Shown here piece by piece: positions 8,329-18,624 of a stretch of 64,000 nt of DNA. The first letter of the stretch is position 1, and every line of letters starts with the position of its first letter. Location: contig NZ_CP056199.1 in assembly GCF_013782625.1 (NCBI RefSeq), forward strand, positions 1,444,588 to 1,508,587, written 5' to 3'. The stretch is from Enterobacter sp. RHBSTW-00994. Its GTDB lineage: Bacteria > Pseudomonadota > Gammaproteobacteria > Enterobacterales > Enterobacteriaceae. The translations under genes were made by a program, and so were the position numbers. The notes under the pieces were generated by a model. That model was not told where the DNA came from. It saw only the letters and a program-made list of their open reading frames with translations, and searched no databases.

Positions 8329-9138
8329 TCAGGCGCATGACTCAAAGTAATTGTCGGTATCTTTTATGTAGAGATCGTTCTGGCACAGATAGTGAATTTG
8401 ACCTGGTTTAAATGTGAAACGCATTTTTTGCAGGAATGAGCGTTTAATTTTGCTGGTATTTGTTCGGGAAAGACCATAGTCATGAATAATTTCATGGATA
8501 TGACGAATGTTTTGCGCTGAAACATAAACAGGTGTTTTGGTTAATTGAATAAGTTTACTGATCCAGATGTCATCCGCGCAGGGGCATACTGTCAAAAAGT
8601 CTTCATTATCATGAAAATATTGAGGAATCATATTTTTTTTAAGTACGACGCCACCAAGTCCCGTAATAATATAGTCCTGATCTATCACTTTTGGTGTGGT
8701 AATTAACGGGAAATTTCTATAACTATCAAGAATATCTTTTTTCTTTTTTATCGTTTTTCTGACGCGAATAGCCACGACGTATTCTTGATTATGGTGATAA
8801 AAATCACTCAGCAGGTTTTCAGTCCACACATCGTTATAAATAGCGTCGTCATCAGCATAAATCAGTATATCGTCTCCTGTTGCTTCTCGCAGAGCAGGGA
8901 ACAACTTACGGTACGGGCCTGTGTTTTTAACCCAGCGGAAAATAAGGTTTATGCCTGTTTGTCGGATCTTTTCTGCCCACACGGGTTCTTCGGTGATGCC
9001 TTCATCACTGAGGTATGGCTCTCTGGATACCCAAACAACAATCTGATCCACCGTTTTACTCTGGTTCGCAAGTGACCATACGGTTTGCGAACAGAGATAA
9101 AGACGCGATTTTGTAGTTGTTAAATTAATACTGATCAT
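8329..9138 (-). CDS. Glycosyltransferase, GT-A fold (family 2-like)
   Basis: This 269-aa protein starts MISINLTTTKSRLYLCSQTV. The nucleotide-sugar/metal site DDILIYADDDAIY at about residues 89-101 is a DXD motif. There is no signal peptide or clear membrane helix, so it should act at the cytoplasmic side of envelope polysaccharide synthesis. The coding sequence is noticeably richer in A+T than its neighbours, with many Lys and Ile codons, and it is absent at this place in K-12, so horizontal acquisition is likely. Donor and acceptor sugars are unknown. Confidence 0.8.
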   Translation of the reverse strand: MISINLTTTKSRLYLCSQTVWSLANQSKTVDQIVVWVSREPYLSDEGITEEPVWAEKIRQTGINLIFRWVKNTGPYRKLFPALREATGDDILIYADDDAIYNDVWTENLLSDFYHHNQEYVVAIRVRKTIKKKKDILDSYRNFPLITTPKVIDQDYIITGLGGVVLKKNMIPQYFHDNEDFLTVCPCADDIWISKLIQLTKTPVYVSAQNIRHIHEIIHDYGLSRTNTSKIKRSFLQKMRFTFKPGQIHYLCQNDLYIKDTDNYFESCA

Positions 9139-9330
9139 CGTAAGAAACGTGCTCCAGAAAAATTATGCAATTACAAATAACGCAGAAAACACCGGGCTAT
9201 AAGTGGCTGGATGATATCACTGGGAAGAATAGATGTAACCCCATCTGGCTAACATAAAATGGCCGTAATGAGACATATAGCATCTTTAATACATTTTTCT
9301 GGGAGATATAAATACGGAACACAAAAAAAT

Positions 9331-9357
9331 AAAAACCCCGATGATTCGGGGTTTTTT
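9331..9357 (-). terminator. Bidirectional-type terminator downstream of ldtB
   Basis: The perfect stem AAAAACCCCGA/TCGGGGTTTTT with a 4-nt TGAT loop has A and T tracts on its two sides. It would end ldtB transcription on the reverse strand. Confidence 0.9.
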
Positions 9358-9383
9358 AGGAACGCTTTAATAAGCAGAACGGA

Positions 9384-10304
9384 TTAGTTTAAGCGTACTG
9401 GCATACCAGAGCGGTTTTGAATAGCCTGATCAACAATCGTGCTTTCAACGTCCTGCTGAGCTGTGACGGCTTGTACCGCTTTAGTCAGAGTCACAGGTAC
9501 GGTTTCGTTATTGTTAATCTGATCTTCGCTAGTGGAGAGCGGGTTATGAACTTCAATATAACGGCTACCATCTGGCTCTGACGTTGCTTTTACTGGTTCG
9601 TTGATGAACTGAACGCGCGTGCCAACTGGAACGTTTTCAAACAGGAATTTGATGTCGTCGTTACGCAGACGCACACAACCATGGCTCACACGCAGACCAA
9701 TACCGAAGTTGGCGTTGGTTCCGTGGATCGCGTACAAGCGGCCAATGTAGAGAGCATACAGACCCATAGGGTTATCCGGGCCGGCAGGAACAACGGCTGG
9801 CAATGGTTCGCCTGCTGCAATGTATTCTGCGTGCATTTTGGCGGTTGGCGTCCAGGTTGGACCCGCTTTTTTACGCTCAACTTTGGTGGTCCAGTTCATC
9901 GGGGTATCTTTACCCAACTGGCCGATACCAATTGGCAGAACGATGACCGTGTTTGTCCCTTTCGGGTAGTAGTAAAGACGCATTTCGGCGCTATTAATGA
10001 CGATACCTTCATGAACGGTATCTGGCAGAATCAGCTGCTGAGGAATGTTCAATACCGTACCGGCTTTCGGCAGATAAGGGTCTACACCTGGATTGGCTTC
10101 CAGCATGTTGGACAGGCCTAGCTGATACTCAGCGGCGTAATATTCCAGCGGCTGGGTGTTTCCTTCCTCAATGGTGACGACCTGGTTTTGACCTACCAGA
10201 CGGCTACCGTCTGTCGGCAGTGGATACGTCACCGCAGAAGCGGTTTTGCAAAAACCTACTACGGCAAACGCCGCCGCTAAAAGCGTTGTTAATTTCATGT
10301 TCAT
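9384..10304 (-). CDS. ldtB: L,D-transpeptidase LdtB (YbiS), links Braun lipoprotein to peptidoglycan
   Basis: This 306-aa periplasmic enzyme has a signal peptide (cleavage after about residue 24, TASA), a LysM-type segment (about 41-88) and a YkuD catalytic domain with the motif [22 protein letters not shown]. His194 and Cys210 are the catalytic pair. It joins the Lpp C-terminal Lys to diaminopimelate in peptidoglycan. Sequence and length match E. coli YbiS closely. The start MNMK allows ATG 10304 or 10298; the first is used as in E. coli. Confidence 0.96.
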   Translation of the reverse strand: MNMKLTTLLAAAFAVVGFCKTASAVTYPLPTDGSRLVGQNQVVTIEEGNTQPLEYYAAEYQLGLSNMLEANPGVDPYLPKAGTVLNIPQQLILPDTVHEGIVINSAEMRLYYYPKGTNTVIVLPIGIGQLGKDTPMNWTTKVERKKAGPTWTPTAKMHAEYIAAGEPLPAVVPAGPDNPMGLYALYIGRLYAIHGTNANFGIGLRVSHGCVRLRNDDIKFLFENVPVGTRVQFINEPVKATSEPDGSRYIEVHNPLSTSEDQINNNETVPVTLTKAVQAVTAQQDVESTIVDQAIQNRSGMPVRLN

Positions 10305-10525
10305 GTTGTGCGAGGTATCTGGCCACTCAGGCGATTAGTTGATAAGTCTGAATCATTGATGGGAGCGCATTATATGTGCATTCCCGCTAACAGGGAAATC
10401 AGATGTGTACGAAATCACACTTTTTTCGGTTTTGTTATAGTTTAGTGGCGAATTGCAACACGGGATCTCATTTCGGAATTGTGGCATAATGCCGTGTTTA
10501 TCACACTTTTTCGCAGGAATCTCCC

Positions 10526-12121
10526 GTGTTAGTTACCAGCAACGTCACTATGCAGTTTGGCAGTAAGCCGCTGTTTGAAAACATTTCCGTCAAGTTTGGC
10601 GGCGGCAACCGTTACGGCCTGATTGGTGCCAACGGTAGCGGCAAATCTACCTTTATGAAGATTCTGGGTAGCGATCTCGAACCTACACTGGGCAACGTGT
10701 CGCTCGATCCGAATGAGCGTATCGGTAAGCTGCGTCAGGATCAGTTTGCCTTTGAAGAATTTACCGTACTCGATACCGTGATCATGGGACACGGAGAGCT
10801 GTGGGAAGTGAAACAAGAACGTGACCGCATCTACGCCCTGGCAGAAATGAGCGAAGAAGACGGCTATAAAGTGGCTGATCTCGAAGTACTTTATGGCGAA
10901 ATGGACGGTTACTCTGCTGAATCTCGTGCGGGCGAACTGCTGCTTGGCGTGGGCATTCCTGTTGAACAACATTATGGTTTGATGAGTGAAGTGGCCCCAG
11001 GCTGGAAACTGCGTGTGTTGCTTGCGCAGGCGCTGTTCTCTAACCCGGACATTCTGCTGCTCGACGAACCAACGAACAACCTGGACATCGATACCATTCG
11101 CTGGCTGGAGCAGACGCTGAACGAGCGTGACAGCACCATGATTATCATCTCGCACGACCGTCACTTCCTGAACATGGTCTGTACCCACATGGCGGATCTG
11201 GATTACGGCGAACTGCGCGTTTACCCAGGCAACTACGACGAGTACATGACGGCGGCAACTCAGGCGCGTGAGCGTCTGCTGGCTGATAACGCCAAGAAGA
11301 AAGCGCAAATTGCTGATCTGCAATCCTTCGTGAGCCGATTCAGTGCGAATGCGTCAAAATCCCGTCAGGCGACCTCACGTGCTCGTCAGATTGACAAGAT
11401 CAAACTTGACGAAGTGAAGGCCTCCAGCCGTCAGAACCCGTTCATCCGCTTCGAGCAGGATAAGAAACTGTTCCGTAACGCGCTGGAAGTGGAAGCCCTG
11501 GCTAAAGGGTTCGATAACGGCCCATTGTTTAAAAACTTCAACCTGTTGCTGGAAGTGGGTGAGAAGATTGCCATTCTGGGAGCGAACGGCGTGGGTAAAT
11601 CCACCATGCTGAAAACGCTGGTTGGCGAACTTCAGCCTGACAACGGGACGGTGAAGTGGTCTGAGAATGCGCAGATTGGTTACTACGCACAGGATCATGA
11701 ATTTGAATTCGAAAATGATCTGACCGTATTCGACTGGATGAGCCAGTGGAAGCAGGAAGGGGATGACGAGCAGGCTGTTCGTAGCATTCTGGGGCGTCTT
11801 CTGTTCAGCCAGGACGATATTAAAAAGCCTGCCAAAGTGCTTTCTGGTGGTGAAAAAGGCCGCATGCTGTTTGGCAAGCTGATGATGGAAAAACCGAATA
11901 TTCTGGTCATGGATGAACCAACCAACCACCTGGATATGGAATCGATCGAGTCGCTGAACATGGCGCTGGAAATGTACCAGGGGACGTTGGTCTTCGTGTC
12001 CCACGACCGTGAGTTTGTTAGCTCGCTGGCAACCCGTGTGATTGAAATTACGCCAGAACGCGTGGTGGACTTCACCGGCAACTACGAAGATTATCTGCGT
12101 AGCAAAGGCATCGACAACTAA
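10526..12121 (+). CDS. ybiT: ABC-F family ATPase YbiT
   Basis: This 531-aa soluble ABC-F protein has two nucleotide-binding domains and no membrane part. Walker A sequences are GANGSGKST (about 34-42) and GANGVGKST (about 352-360); Walker B/signature stretches are [11 protein letters not shown] and [11 protein letters not shown]; a charged linker lies between them (about 245-310). ABC-F proteins act on the ribosome during translation. The start is GTG 10526, giving [11 protein letters not shown] as in E. coli, with GCAGGAAT upstream and a TGGCATAAT extended -10 at 10482-10490. Confidence 0.95.
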   Translation: MLVTSNVTMQFGSKPLFENISVKFGGGNRYGLIGANGSGKSTFMKILGSDLEPTLGNVSLDPNERIGKLRQDQFAFEEFTVLDTVIMGHGELWEVKQERDRIYALAEMSEEDGYKVADLEVLYGEMDGYSAESRAGELLLGVGIPVEQHYGLMSEVAPGWKLRVLLAQALFSNPDILLLDEPTNNLDIDTIRWLEQTLNERDSTMIIISHDRHFLNMVCTHMADLDYGELRVYPGNYDEYMTAATQARERLLADNAKKKAQIADLQSFVSRFSANASKSRQATSRARQIDKIKLDEVKASSRQNPFIRFEQDKKLFRNALEVEALAKGFDNGPLFKNFNLLLEVGEKIAILGANGVGKSTMLKTLVGELQPDNGTVKWSENAQIGYYAQDHEFEFENDLTVFDWMSQWKQEGDDEQAVRSILGRLLFSQDDIKKPAKVLSGGEKGRMLFGKLMMEKPNILVMDEPTNHLDMESIESLNMALEMYQGTLVFVSHDREFVSSLATRVIEITPERVVDFTGNYEDYLRSKGIDN

Positions 12122-12263
12122 TTTCCCGTTGTCTTTTACGCAGCAGATGCGTTGGCTTCACCTGTTCACCCCGGTCACTTACTGATGTAAGCGCCCGGGG
12201 ATTCACTGGCTTACCGCCTTCCTGCAGCGCGAAATACTGAGGGAAAGGAGTATTGCTCCTGTT

Positions 12264-12284
12264 CCCTCTCCTAATGGGAGAGGG
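12264..12284. repeat. REP-like palindrome between ybiT and the GH31 gene
   Basis: CCCTCTCC/GGAGAGGG with a 5-nt centre is followed by TGAGGGCATCAGGCC. The same CCCTCTCC...GGAGAGGG core recurs at 32389 and 54451. Upstream, 12160-12245 holds a second, imperfect GC-rich palindrome and no gene. Confidence 0.75.
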
Positions 12285-12302
12285 TGAGGGCATCAGGCCG
12301 TA

Positions 12303-14666
12303 CTACACCACCCATTCACCACCTTCAACACCATTCACCAGCAGCTTGCGTTTTTCCCCTGTCGGTAATGATACCTTCAGCGCTTGCCACGCCGGACGAT
12401 AATCCCCGCGCGCATTCACCTTCAGATTGATGGTTGCCCCATCGCACACCATCTCCCACTCAACCCACAACGCGTTGCCTGTCTGATATCCCCAGCTTTC
12501 GCCATCATCTTCGAACAGCAAACCTGATGTCGTGCCGACACCTTTGACAGGGAACAGCTTCAGTTCACGCGCGTCATCTTTTTCCGCGCAGACATGGGTG
12601 ATGCGTTCGCTGAGCGGCAACCCCGCCCCTGCGCGAACCAGAAGCGGGAGTTTTTCCAGCGGGGCGTCGAGGACAATCCACTGAGCACCCGAGAACCATT
12701 CGTGGGTGTAGAAATCGTACCAGCCGGTTTCGTTATCCGGTAACCAGACGCGGCGCTCACGTTGCCCGGCTTCAACCACGCTTGCGACCAAAACGTCGCG
12801 GCCCAGCAGGAAGTCGTCACACTCGTCGAAGGTCTGCGCATCATGTTCGTGATCGAGGAAGGTCGGGCGCAGCATTGGCTCATCGTCGGCATGTGCCTGC
12901 CAGAGCAGGGTGTAGAGGTAAGGTAGCAGACGATAGCGCAGTTCAATCGCGCTACGGATCGCAGGCGTAACGCCCGGATACATCCATGGCTCATTAACGG
13001 TGTGATCGTCATTCCAGGAGTGAATGGTGAAACGTGGGTGCATCACGCCGTTTTGTACCCAACGAACGAACAGCTCTGCATCCGGCTTATCACCGGAGAA
13101 ACCGCCGACGTCATGACCGACGTTAAACAGCCCTGACAGGCTCATTCCCAGCCCCATGCGGGTGTTATAGCGCAACGTATCCCAGTTGGTGCGGTTGTCG
13201 CCGCTCCAGGTCTGGACATAGCGCTGCATCCCTGCGCAGCCGGAACGTGAAATCAGATACGGGCGTTTTTCTGGCGCAAAACGCTGCTGTGCTTCCAGCG
13301 AAGCACGCATCATCAACAGCGGCATCACCGGACGGATGTGCTTAATCGCAATCTCCTGGCCAAAGCCATGGCAGCGGGCTTCTCCGTCCCACACTTCAAA
13401 TTCATTGTTATCGTTCCAGGTGGAGTCGATGCCCATCTCCAGTAACTGAGTGGTAACGCCTTCTTGCCACCACTGGATCGTCTGTGGGTTCGTAAAATCC
13501 AGGTTTGAACCTTCGTCATCCCAGAAGCTTGAACGTTCTGGGGCGTCGGTTTCGGAGTCACGAATGAACAACCCTTTTTCCGCCACTTCGTTATAGCGTG
13601 GGTGATCCTGCAACAAACAGGGTTTGATATTTGCCGCGAGTTTCAGCCCTGCGTCATGGAAGGCCTGGCTCATCACTTTCGGCTGCGGCACTTTGTCGTA
13701 GTTCCAGTTAAAGACGTAGCGTTTACCGTTGATGGAGGTATAGCCGGACGAGAGCTGGAACGAATCGCACGGGATCGCGTGTTCTTCGCACAGGCGAATA
13801 AAGTTCATCAGCTGGTTTTGCGCGTCCGGCGCATCGGTGTAGTGCATGGTCGAGCCGCTATAACCCAGGCTCCATTTGGGACCGAACAGGGTTTTACCGG
13901 TCAAACGCACAAAGACTTTGGTGACATCCAGCACCCGTTTACCGGTAAACATGTAGTAATCAATGTCACCCGCTTCCGCTTGCCAGCGGCGATAAGCGGT
14001 GTGGTAGTTATCAATTTCGTTACCCAGATCCAGCCAGCAACTGCTCAGGTTATCGTAGAACAGGCCATAGCTGACGTCATCGCGGCGCGCGATAGTGAAC
14101 GGAATATGTTTGTACAAAGGGTCTGTGCTGACGGCGTTATACCCCATTGCATCCAGGTTACGCATCTCATAGCGCTTACCGTTGCGTTGTAAATCACCGG
14201 CCTTTTCGCCCAGGCCATAAAAACGTTCATCCTTGCGACGGCTCAGGTAGTGCGCCACGCCGTCGCCGTGGGCATTCAGCAAATAGGCACTCGTCGGGCG
14301 ATCGTTGACCAACGGCTGCCACTCACCCGCGTCGCTGCGATAATGCCACTCCAGCCACAGTGGCTGGTGCACCGTCACGCGCAGTTGTTCTGTTGCAACG
14401 GTAAGCATGTCGTCCTGCTGAGTAAGCTGCCAGGCCGGGCAAGAAAATCCACTGAGATCCTGGCGATCGCGCCCTTCCCAGGGCACATCTTTCTCCGGGG
14501 CGATACTCCAGGTTTTGTCCAGAGCCAGTCCGCCTTTGCGCTTAATCAGCACACGAAACAGATTCTCTTCCAGCACATACAGACACAGATGATGTTGGTT
14601 ATCGAGCAGCAGTTCCAGATGGTTCGCCGTCTGCTTATTGAGGGTCCAGCTTTTCAGGGTTTTCAT
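12303..14666 (-). CDS. Glycoside hydrolase family 31 (alpha-glucosidase-like)
   Basis: This GH31 enzyme of 787 aa has no signal peptide and is therefore cytoplasmic. The nucleophile Asp lies in GIDSTWNDNNEFEVWD (about residue 419) and the acid/base Asp in TWSGDNRTNWDTL (about 490); an N-terminal beta-sandwich carries FYGLGEKAGDLQRNGKRYEM. ATG 14666 gives MKTLKSW; an in-frame GTG at 14681 adds MDVLH and sits two bases after the transporter stop, so coupling is likely either way. It would hydrolyse an alpha-glucoside or related sugar imported by the MFS protein. It is absent from this locus in K-12. Confidence 0.9.
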   Translation of the reverse strand: MKTLKSWTLNKQTANHLELLLDNQHHLCLYVLEENLFRVLIKRKGGLALDKTWSIAPEKDVPWEGRDRQDLSGFSCPAWQLTQQDDMLTVATEQLRVTVHQPLWLEWHYRSDAGEWQPLVNDRPTSAYLLNAHGDGVAHYLSRRKDERFYGLGEKAGDLQRNGKRYEMRNLDAMGYNAVSTDPLYKHIPFTIARRDDVSYGLFYDNLSSCWLDLGNEIDNYHTAYRRWQAEAGDIDYYMFTGKRVLDVTKVFVRLTGKTLFGPKWSLGYSGSTMHYTDAPDAQNQLMNFIRLCEEHAIPCDSFQLSSGYTSINGKRYVFNWNYDKVPQPKVMSQAFHDAGLKLAANIKPCLLQDHPRYNEVAEKGLFIRDSETDAPERSSFWDDEGSNLDFTNPQTIQWWQEGVTTQLLEMGIDSTWNDNNEFEVWDGEARCHGFGQEIAIKHIRPVMPLLMMRASLEAQQRFAPEKRPYLISRSGCAGMQRYVQTWSGDNRTNWDTLRYNTRMGLGMSLSGLFNVGHDVGGFSGDKPDAELFVRWVQNGVMHPRFTIHSWNDDHTVNEPWMYPGVTPAIRSAIELRYRLLPYLYTLLWQAHADDEPMLRPTFLDHEHDAQTFDECDDFLLGRDVLVASVVEAGQRERRVWLPDNETGWYDFYTHEWFSGAQWIVLDAPLEKLPLLVRAGAGLPLSERITHVCAEKDDARELKLFPVKGVGTTSGLLFEDDGESWGYQTGNALWVEWEMVCDGATINLKVNARGDYRPAWQALKVSLPTGEKRKLLVNGVEGGEWVV

Positions 14667-14683
14667 ATGCAATACATCCACTA

Positions 14684-15985
14684 TCAGGCGCGCTTGGCGC
14701 GGCGTTCAGCAATAAATGCTACCAGGAAGAAAGCGCCAATCAGGTCGAAGAACCCCATGGCGATAAACAGCGGGTTAAAGCCGATTTTGTCGGCGGTCAC
14801 CCCAATCAAAAGGGAGAAAAGGAAGCTCGCGATCCACGCAGCCGAGCCGCGCATACCATTGACGGTCGCCATCTGGCCTTTATCGAATGACTCCACGACC
14901 AGCGCGCTCAACATGCAGGAGATGATCTGATGCCCGAAGCCACCAATTGAGATCAGTACGATGGTGATATACGGATCACGCGTAATGGCGACGGCGGCCA
15001 GGGAGATCATCAAAAATGCGCCAGTGACGGAGCTCGCCACCACAGAGTTAACACGGGTGCAGCCAAACACGCGGGTGTACAGGCGTGTAAGGTATCCACT
15101 CACAACACTGCCCAGGTCGGCAGCAAGGAACGGCAACCAGGCGAACATAGCTATTTGCTTCAGATCCATGCCGTGTTCTTTGGCAAGGTACAACGGAACC
15201 CAGAAGCTCAGAACGGCCCAGGCTGGCTCCGCCATAAAGGCCGGGATGGCAATACCATAGAAGCGCTTATTCCTGGAGACGGTTTTCAGCGCGGTGAGGA
15301 AAGGCAGTTTCATGGCGGGCGGTTCATTATCCTGCTTGATAAACGCCAGCTCGTCTTTGCTCAGATTCGGATGCTGCTCAGGGTTATGGTAGAACGCCCA
15401 CCACAGGATCACCCACAGCAACGCCAGCACGCCGGTAAACATAAACGCACCCTGCCAGCCAAAGGAGGCATGCGCGAAGTAGATGATCGGCGGGGCGAGC
15501 ATTGCGCCAATTGAGAAGCCGACTCCCGCCCAGCCAGCGGCAATCGGGCGCTCTGATTTCGGGAACCATTCACCAATCGTTTTGGCGTTAGCCGGCGTCG
15601 CCGCCGCTTCTGATGCCCCCATAAAGAAGCGCAGGATAGCCAGATGCAGCCAGCTTCCGGCTCCTGCATGGAAAATACACATCAGTGCCCACAGACCGGC
15701 GCACACCATAAAACCAATTTTCAGCCCAATGACATCGATCAGCCAGCCGCACAGGGGCTGGAAAATGGTATAGGCAATCTGGAACGCGCCCACAATCCAG
15801 GAATACTGTTCGGTGGTGATGCCCACGCTCTCTTTCAGTTCCGGAGCAAGGATACCGAGAGAGTTACGGGTGATGTAGTTGACGGTTACGCCCAGCAAAA
15901 ACAGTACCAGCACATACCAGCGCAGGTTCTTTATGACGCGGCGAGTTTTGCTCGTCGCCACAGTGTTGTTGATGTCCTGACTCAT
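14684..15985 (-). CDS. MFS transporter, anion:cation symporter (ACS)-like
   Basis: This 433-aa protein has twelve predicted membrane segments. Motifs YITRNSLGILAPEL, GWLIDVIGLKIGF (loop 2-3) and FFMGASEAAATPANAKTIGEWFP are typical of the ACS subfamily (hexuronate/galactonate transporters). I chose ATG 15985 (MSQDINNTV), preceded by GGAGAACGAA; the frame could open at 16033. It lies directly upstream of the GH31 gene and divergent from a LacI regulator, so it probably imports the glycoside that GH31 cleaves. Confidence 0.9.
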   Translation of the reverse strand: MSQDINNTVATSKTRRVIKNLRWYVLVLFLLGVTVNYITRNSLGILAPELKESVGITTEQYSWIVGAFQIAYTIFQPLCGWLIDVIGLKIGFMVCAGLWALMCIFHAGAGSWLHLAILRFFMGASEAAATPANAKTIGEWFPKSERPIAAGWAGVGFSIGAMLAPPIIYFAHASFGWQGAFMFTGVLALLWVILWWAFYHNPEQHPNLSKDELAFIKQDNEPPAMKLPFLTALKTVSRNKRFYGIAIPAFMAEPAWAVLSFWVPLYLAKEHGMDLKQIAMFAWLPFLAADLGSVVSGYLTRLYTRVFGCTRVNSVVASSVTGAFLMISLAAVAITRDPYITIVLISIGGFGHQIISCMLSALVVESFDKGQMATVNGMRGSAAWIASFLFSLLIGVTADKIGFNPLFIAMGFFDLIGAFFLVAFIAERRAKRA

Positions 15986-16043
15986 TTCGTTCTCCACAAG
16001 ACGGACGGGTAGGGGATAAGGTTTAGGTGTCATGCATATTTTT

Positions 16044-16060
16044 TAACTATTTGATAGTTA
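16044..16060. promoter_or_regulatory. Palindromic operator candidate before the MFS-GH31 operon
   Basis: TAACTATTTGATAGTTA is a perfect 7-3-7 inverted repeat, 59 bp upstream of the transporter start in the 288-bp gap shared with the divergent LacI gene. A related AACTACCGCTAA lies at 16172-16183. I infer it as a site for the neighbouring LacI-family protein. Confidence 0.5.
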
Positions 16061-16273
16061 TCTGTTTTGTTGTTTAAAGCTGATATACAACTAGTATGGA
16101 AGATGTGTGACAAGTTCACCTTAAGGGAGAAAAAGAACTGGCAATAGTGGATTTTGTGCAAACTTTCTCATAACTACCGCTAATCGTTTGGCATGATGCA
16201 TTCCATGACCGATAGTGCCTGATATTTACGTCATGAAAATTTTTTCATTTAGCAAACGGAGCGAGATCACAAA

Positions 16274-17341
16274 ATGGATAAAAGGCTAAAAATTGCCGAG
16301 ATTGCCGCTCGCACAGCGCTTTCCATCAGCACGGTTTCGCGTGTACTGGCAGGAAAAGCCAATACCAGCGAAAAGGCGCGTAGCAAGGTGCTGGAATGTG
16401 CACGGCAACTGGGCGTTATGGAGGGGCTGGCTGCTGGTCGCTTGCTGCTCAACAGTCTGGTGGTCTTTGCTCCACAGCGCGCGTTTGATGAGCGGTCCGA
16501 CATCTTTTACTACCGCGTGATCCAGAGTGTCAGTAAAGGTCTGGCCTCACATGAAGTACGGTTGCGCTATTGTGCGCTGGAAGAGAATGACAGTGACGCA
16601 CAGCTGTTTCTGGCGCGAATGAACGAGCCAGATACCCAGGCCGCAATTCTGCTGGGGATAGACGATCCGCATATTCACGATTTGGCGGTAGATATCGGCA
16701 AACCCTGCATGTTGATTAACTGCCGGGACCGCCTCATGCGCCTTCCTGCGGTTGCGCCCGACCACCGCGCGATTGGCGAACGTGCTGCTGAATACCTGTT
16801 TGAAATGGGGCATCGTGAGGTAATGAATGTGCTCTGCCTGCGGCGCTACACCATGGAACTGCGTCTGTCGGGAATGCGTGACGCATGGCAGGCACATAAC
16901 CTGAAGTTTACGGATAAACGTGATCTGCTGGTGATCCCGAGTTTCAGTGCCAAAGAGACAGAGCAACGGGTCAGTGAGTGGCTGAGTCAAAGCAAAAACG
17001 TGCCTACGGCCTTTCTGGTCGGAGGGGATTTTATGGCCGCAGGTACGATAAGCGCCCTGCAAAAAAAGGGGTTACGCGTGCCGCAGGATGTCTCAGTGAT
17101 GAGCATTGACGGCTTTAACCTGGCGGCTATTCAGGATGTGCCATTAACCGCCGTACATGTCCCGCGGGATGAGCTGGGTACAGAAGCGGTGCATATGCTC
17201 CAGCAACGGCTGATGCGCCCGGATGCAGCTGTCGGAACCCTGTTGCTGAACGGTTCACTGGCGGTGCGGGAGTCCGTCCGGCGGATACGTCAGGGAAAAC
17301 GACGCACCGCCGTTGAGCGGGAAGGGTTATACGATGTTTAG
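16274..17341 (+). CDS. LacI-family transcriptional regulator
   Basis: This 355-aa protein has an N-terminal helix-turn-helix (IAEIAARTALSISTVSRVLAGK, residues 7-28), the hinge region (about 45-60) and a periplasmic-binding-fold effector domain, with RLSGMRDAW, AFLVGGDFMAAG and SVMSIDGFN as typical family stretches. The ATG follows GGAGCG. It is divergent from the MFS-GH31 operon and is most simply its regulator. Its stop overlaps the convergent ybiU stop by four bases, marking the right edge of the inserted cassette. Confidence 0.9.
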   Translation: MDKRLKIAEIAARTALSISTVSRVLAGKANTSEKARSKVLECARQLGVMEGLAAGRLLLNSLVVFAPQRAFDERSDIFYYRVIQSVSKGLASHEVRLRYCALEENDSDAQLFLARMNEPDTQAAILLGIDDPHIHDLAVDIGKPCMLINCRDRLMRLPAVAPDHRAIGERAAEYLFEMGHREVMNVLCLRRYTMELRLSGMRDAWQAHNLKFTDKRDLLVIPSFSAKETEQRVSEWLSQSKNVPTAFLVGGDFMAAGTISALQKKGLRVPQDVSVMSIDGFNLAAIQDVPLTAVHVPRDELGTEAVHMLQQRLMRPDAAVGTLLLNGSLAVRESVRRIRQGKRRTAVEREGLYDV

Positions 17342-18594
17342 GCCATACCCAGCGCGCGTTTGCCGTGGATGTTCAGATCGTCCAGGGTGAAGCGGTCCTG
17401 CCAGGTTTTTTCATAATCTTCACGCGGGAAATCCCCCGGCGAAGCCCCGGTTTCCAGTGCTGCTTTGACTTTCTTCGCGTAGGCGAGGTTTTTCTCACAC
17501 ATCGGTGCGGCAGGGATGTACATCACATTGCCCCAGCCTTGCTGGTTTTCGACAGGCGCAACAGAGTGGATCACATCGCAGTGCCACCAGACGGAATCAC
17601 CGGCTTCCAGAGCAGGAATGCTGGTGAGTGCTTCGATAAGCAGTGGATGCCATTTTTCGGAAATGGGCAGCACGCGGCCAGGGGCAACACCGCACAGCTC
17701 ATCTTCCGGTACATCGTCCAGCAATGGGCGCAGCAGAATATATGCCATCGCTTCCGGGATCGGAACCACATGCAGCAGACCTTGATCCGGGATCATATCG
17801 GAGAGCGCAGTCCAGCCCTGGAAGGTGCGGAACACGGAACATTTCGTGGTGTTATCCACGGTGTACTCTTCAACGTCGGTGCGATGCGCCGCATTCCACG
17901 GATCGTATTGATCCACATTGCCGTCAAAGACGCGGGCGAACACCTGCTGGTAAGCCGGAAGTAGCCAGCGTTCCAGCGCTCCGGAGTCGGTGTGTGCTCC
18001 CAGCCCTTTTGACGTGGTTCCTGGCGGGCGGCGGCGGATACGATCCGGGTAAATCACGCTGACATCCGGGTTAAACCACTGTTTACCGTTGCTCTCGAAT
18101 GTCCATAAACGGTTCAGGAACGACTGGACCTGCGCCATCTCTTCACTCTGGCGTGCCTGCATTTGCGCCTGTGACCAGTAGATCGGGTAAATCTCCGGGC
18201 GTGAAGCGGTTAATGTGCCGAAGAAGTTATCGCCAGGCCCTTTGTAGACCGCATCAAACTGGTTGAGATCAAGATAGTCGAGCATGGCGTTATCCCACGC
18301 CAGCGCTTGCTCGCGCGGGAAATGACCTTTGATGACGGCACAGCCCCGGCGTTTAACGGCATCACGCTGTTCTGCGGTGATACTGCCGTTTTTGACATCT
18401 GCAAACGGGATCACCGGCCAAACGGATCCGCCTTTGCTTTTCAACGTATTTATTTCGGCCACGCGGGTCGCAATTTTGTCGCTGAGCGTATCGAAAACCG
18501 CCTGAACGTCACCGATCTGCACACGTAACTCACGTTTCATCTGACGGATCGCGGCTTTGTGGTCCGCTGGCAAAATCTCACTGGTAAACGTCAT
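17338..18594 (-). CDS. ybiU: YbiU, DUF1479 protein (predicted Fe(II)/2-oxoglutarate oxygenase fold)
   Basis: This 418-aa protein, close to the 421-aa K-12 YbiU, has no signal peptide. LGAHTDSGALE provides the HxD pair and SVWWHCDVIHSV the distal His expected in a cupin/2OG-oxygenase metal site. The substrate is unknown. Fourteen bases upstream of the ATG is a 16-bp sequence that is also found ahead of ybiV and between ybiY and fsaA, which suggests a common regulator with those sugar-metabolism genes. Confidence 0.9.
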   Translation of the reverse strand: MTFTSEILPADHKAAIRQMKRELRVQIGDVQAVFDTLSDKIATRVAEINTLKSKGGSVWPVIPFADVKNGSITAEQRDAVKRRGCAVIKGHFPREQALAWDNAMLDYLDLNQFDAVYKGPGDNFFGTLTASRPEIYPIYWSQAQMQARQSEEMAQVQSFLNRLWTFESNGKQWFNPDVSVIYPDRIRRRPPGTTSKGLGAHTDSGALERWLLPAYQQVFARVFDGNVDQYDPWNAAHRTDVEEYTVDNTTKCSVFRTFQGWTALSDMIPDQGLLHVVPIPEAMAYILLRPLLDDVPEDELCGVAPGRVLPISEKWHPLLIEALTSIPALEAGDSVWWHCDVIHSVAPVENQQGWGNVMYIPAAPMCEKNLAYAKKVKAALETGASPGDFPREDYEKTWQDRFTLDDLNIHGKRALGMA

Positions 18595-18608
18595 AACTGC
18601 CTCGCATC

Positions 18609-18624
18609 TTTCATTCGAAAGTAA
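18609..18624 (+). promoter_or_regulatory. Shared 16-bp element, copy 1 (ybiU)
   Basis: TTTCATTCGAAAGTAA lies immediately upstream of ybiU. With the preceding C it forms the dyad CTTTC-N4-GAAAG. Identical copies are at 19629-19644 and, on the other strand, at 23098-23113. Confidence 0.8.
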
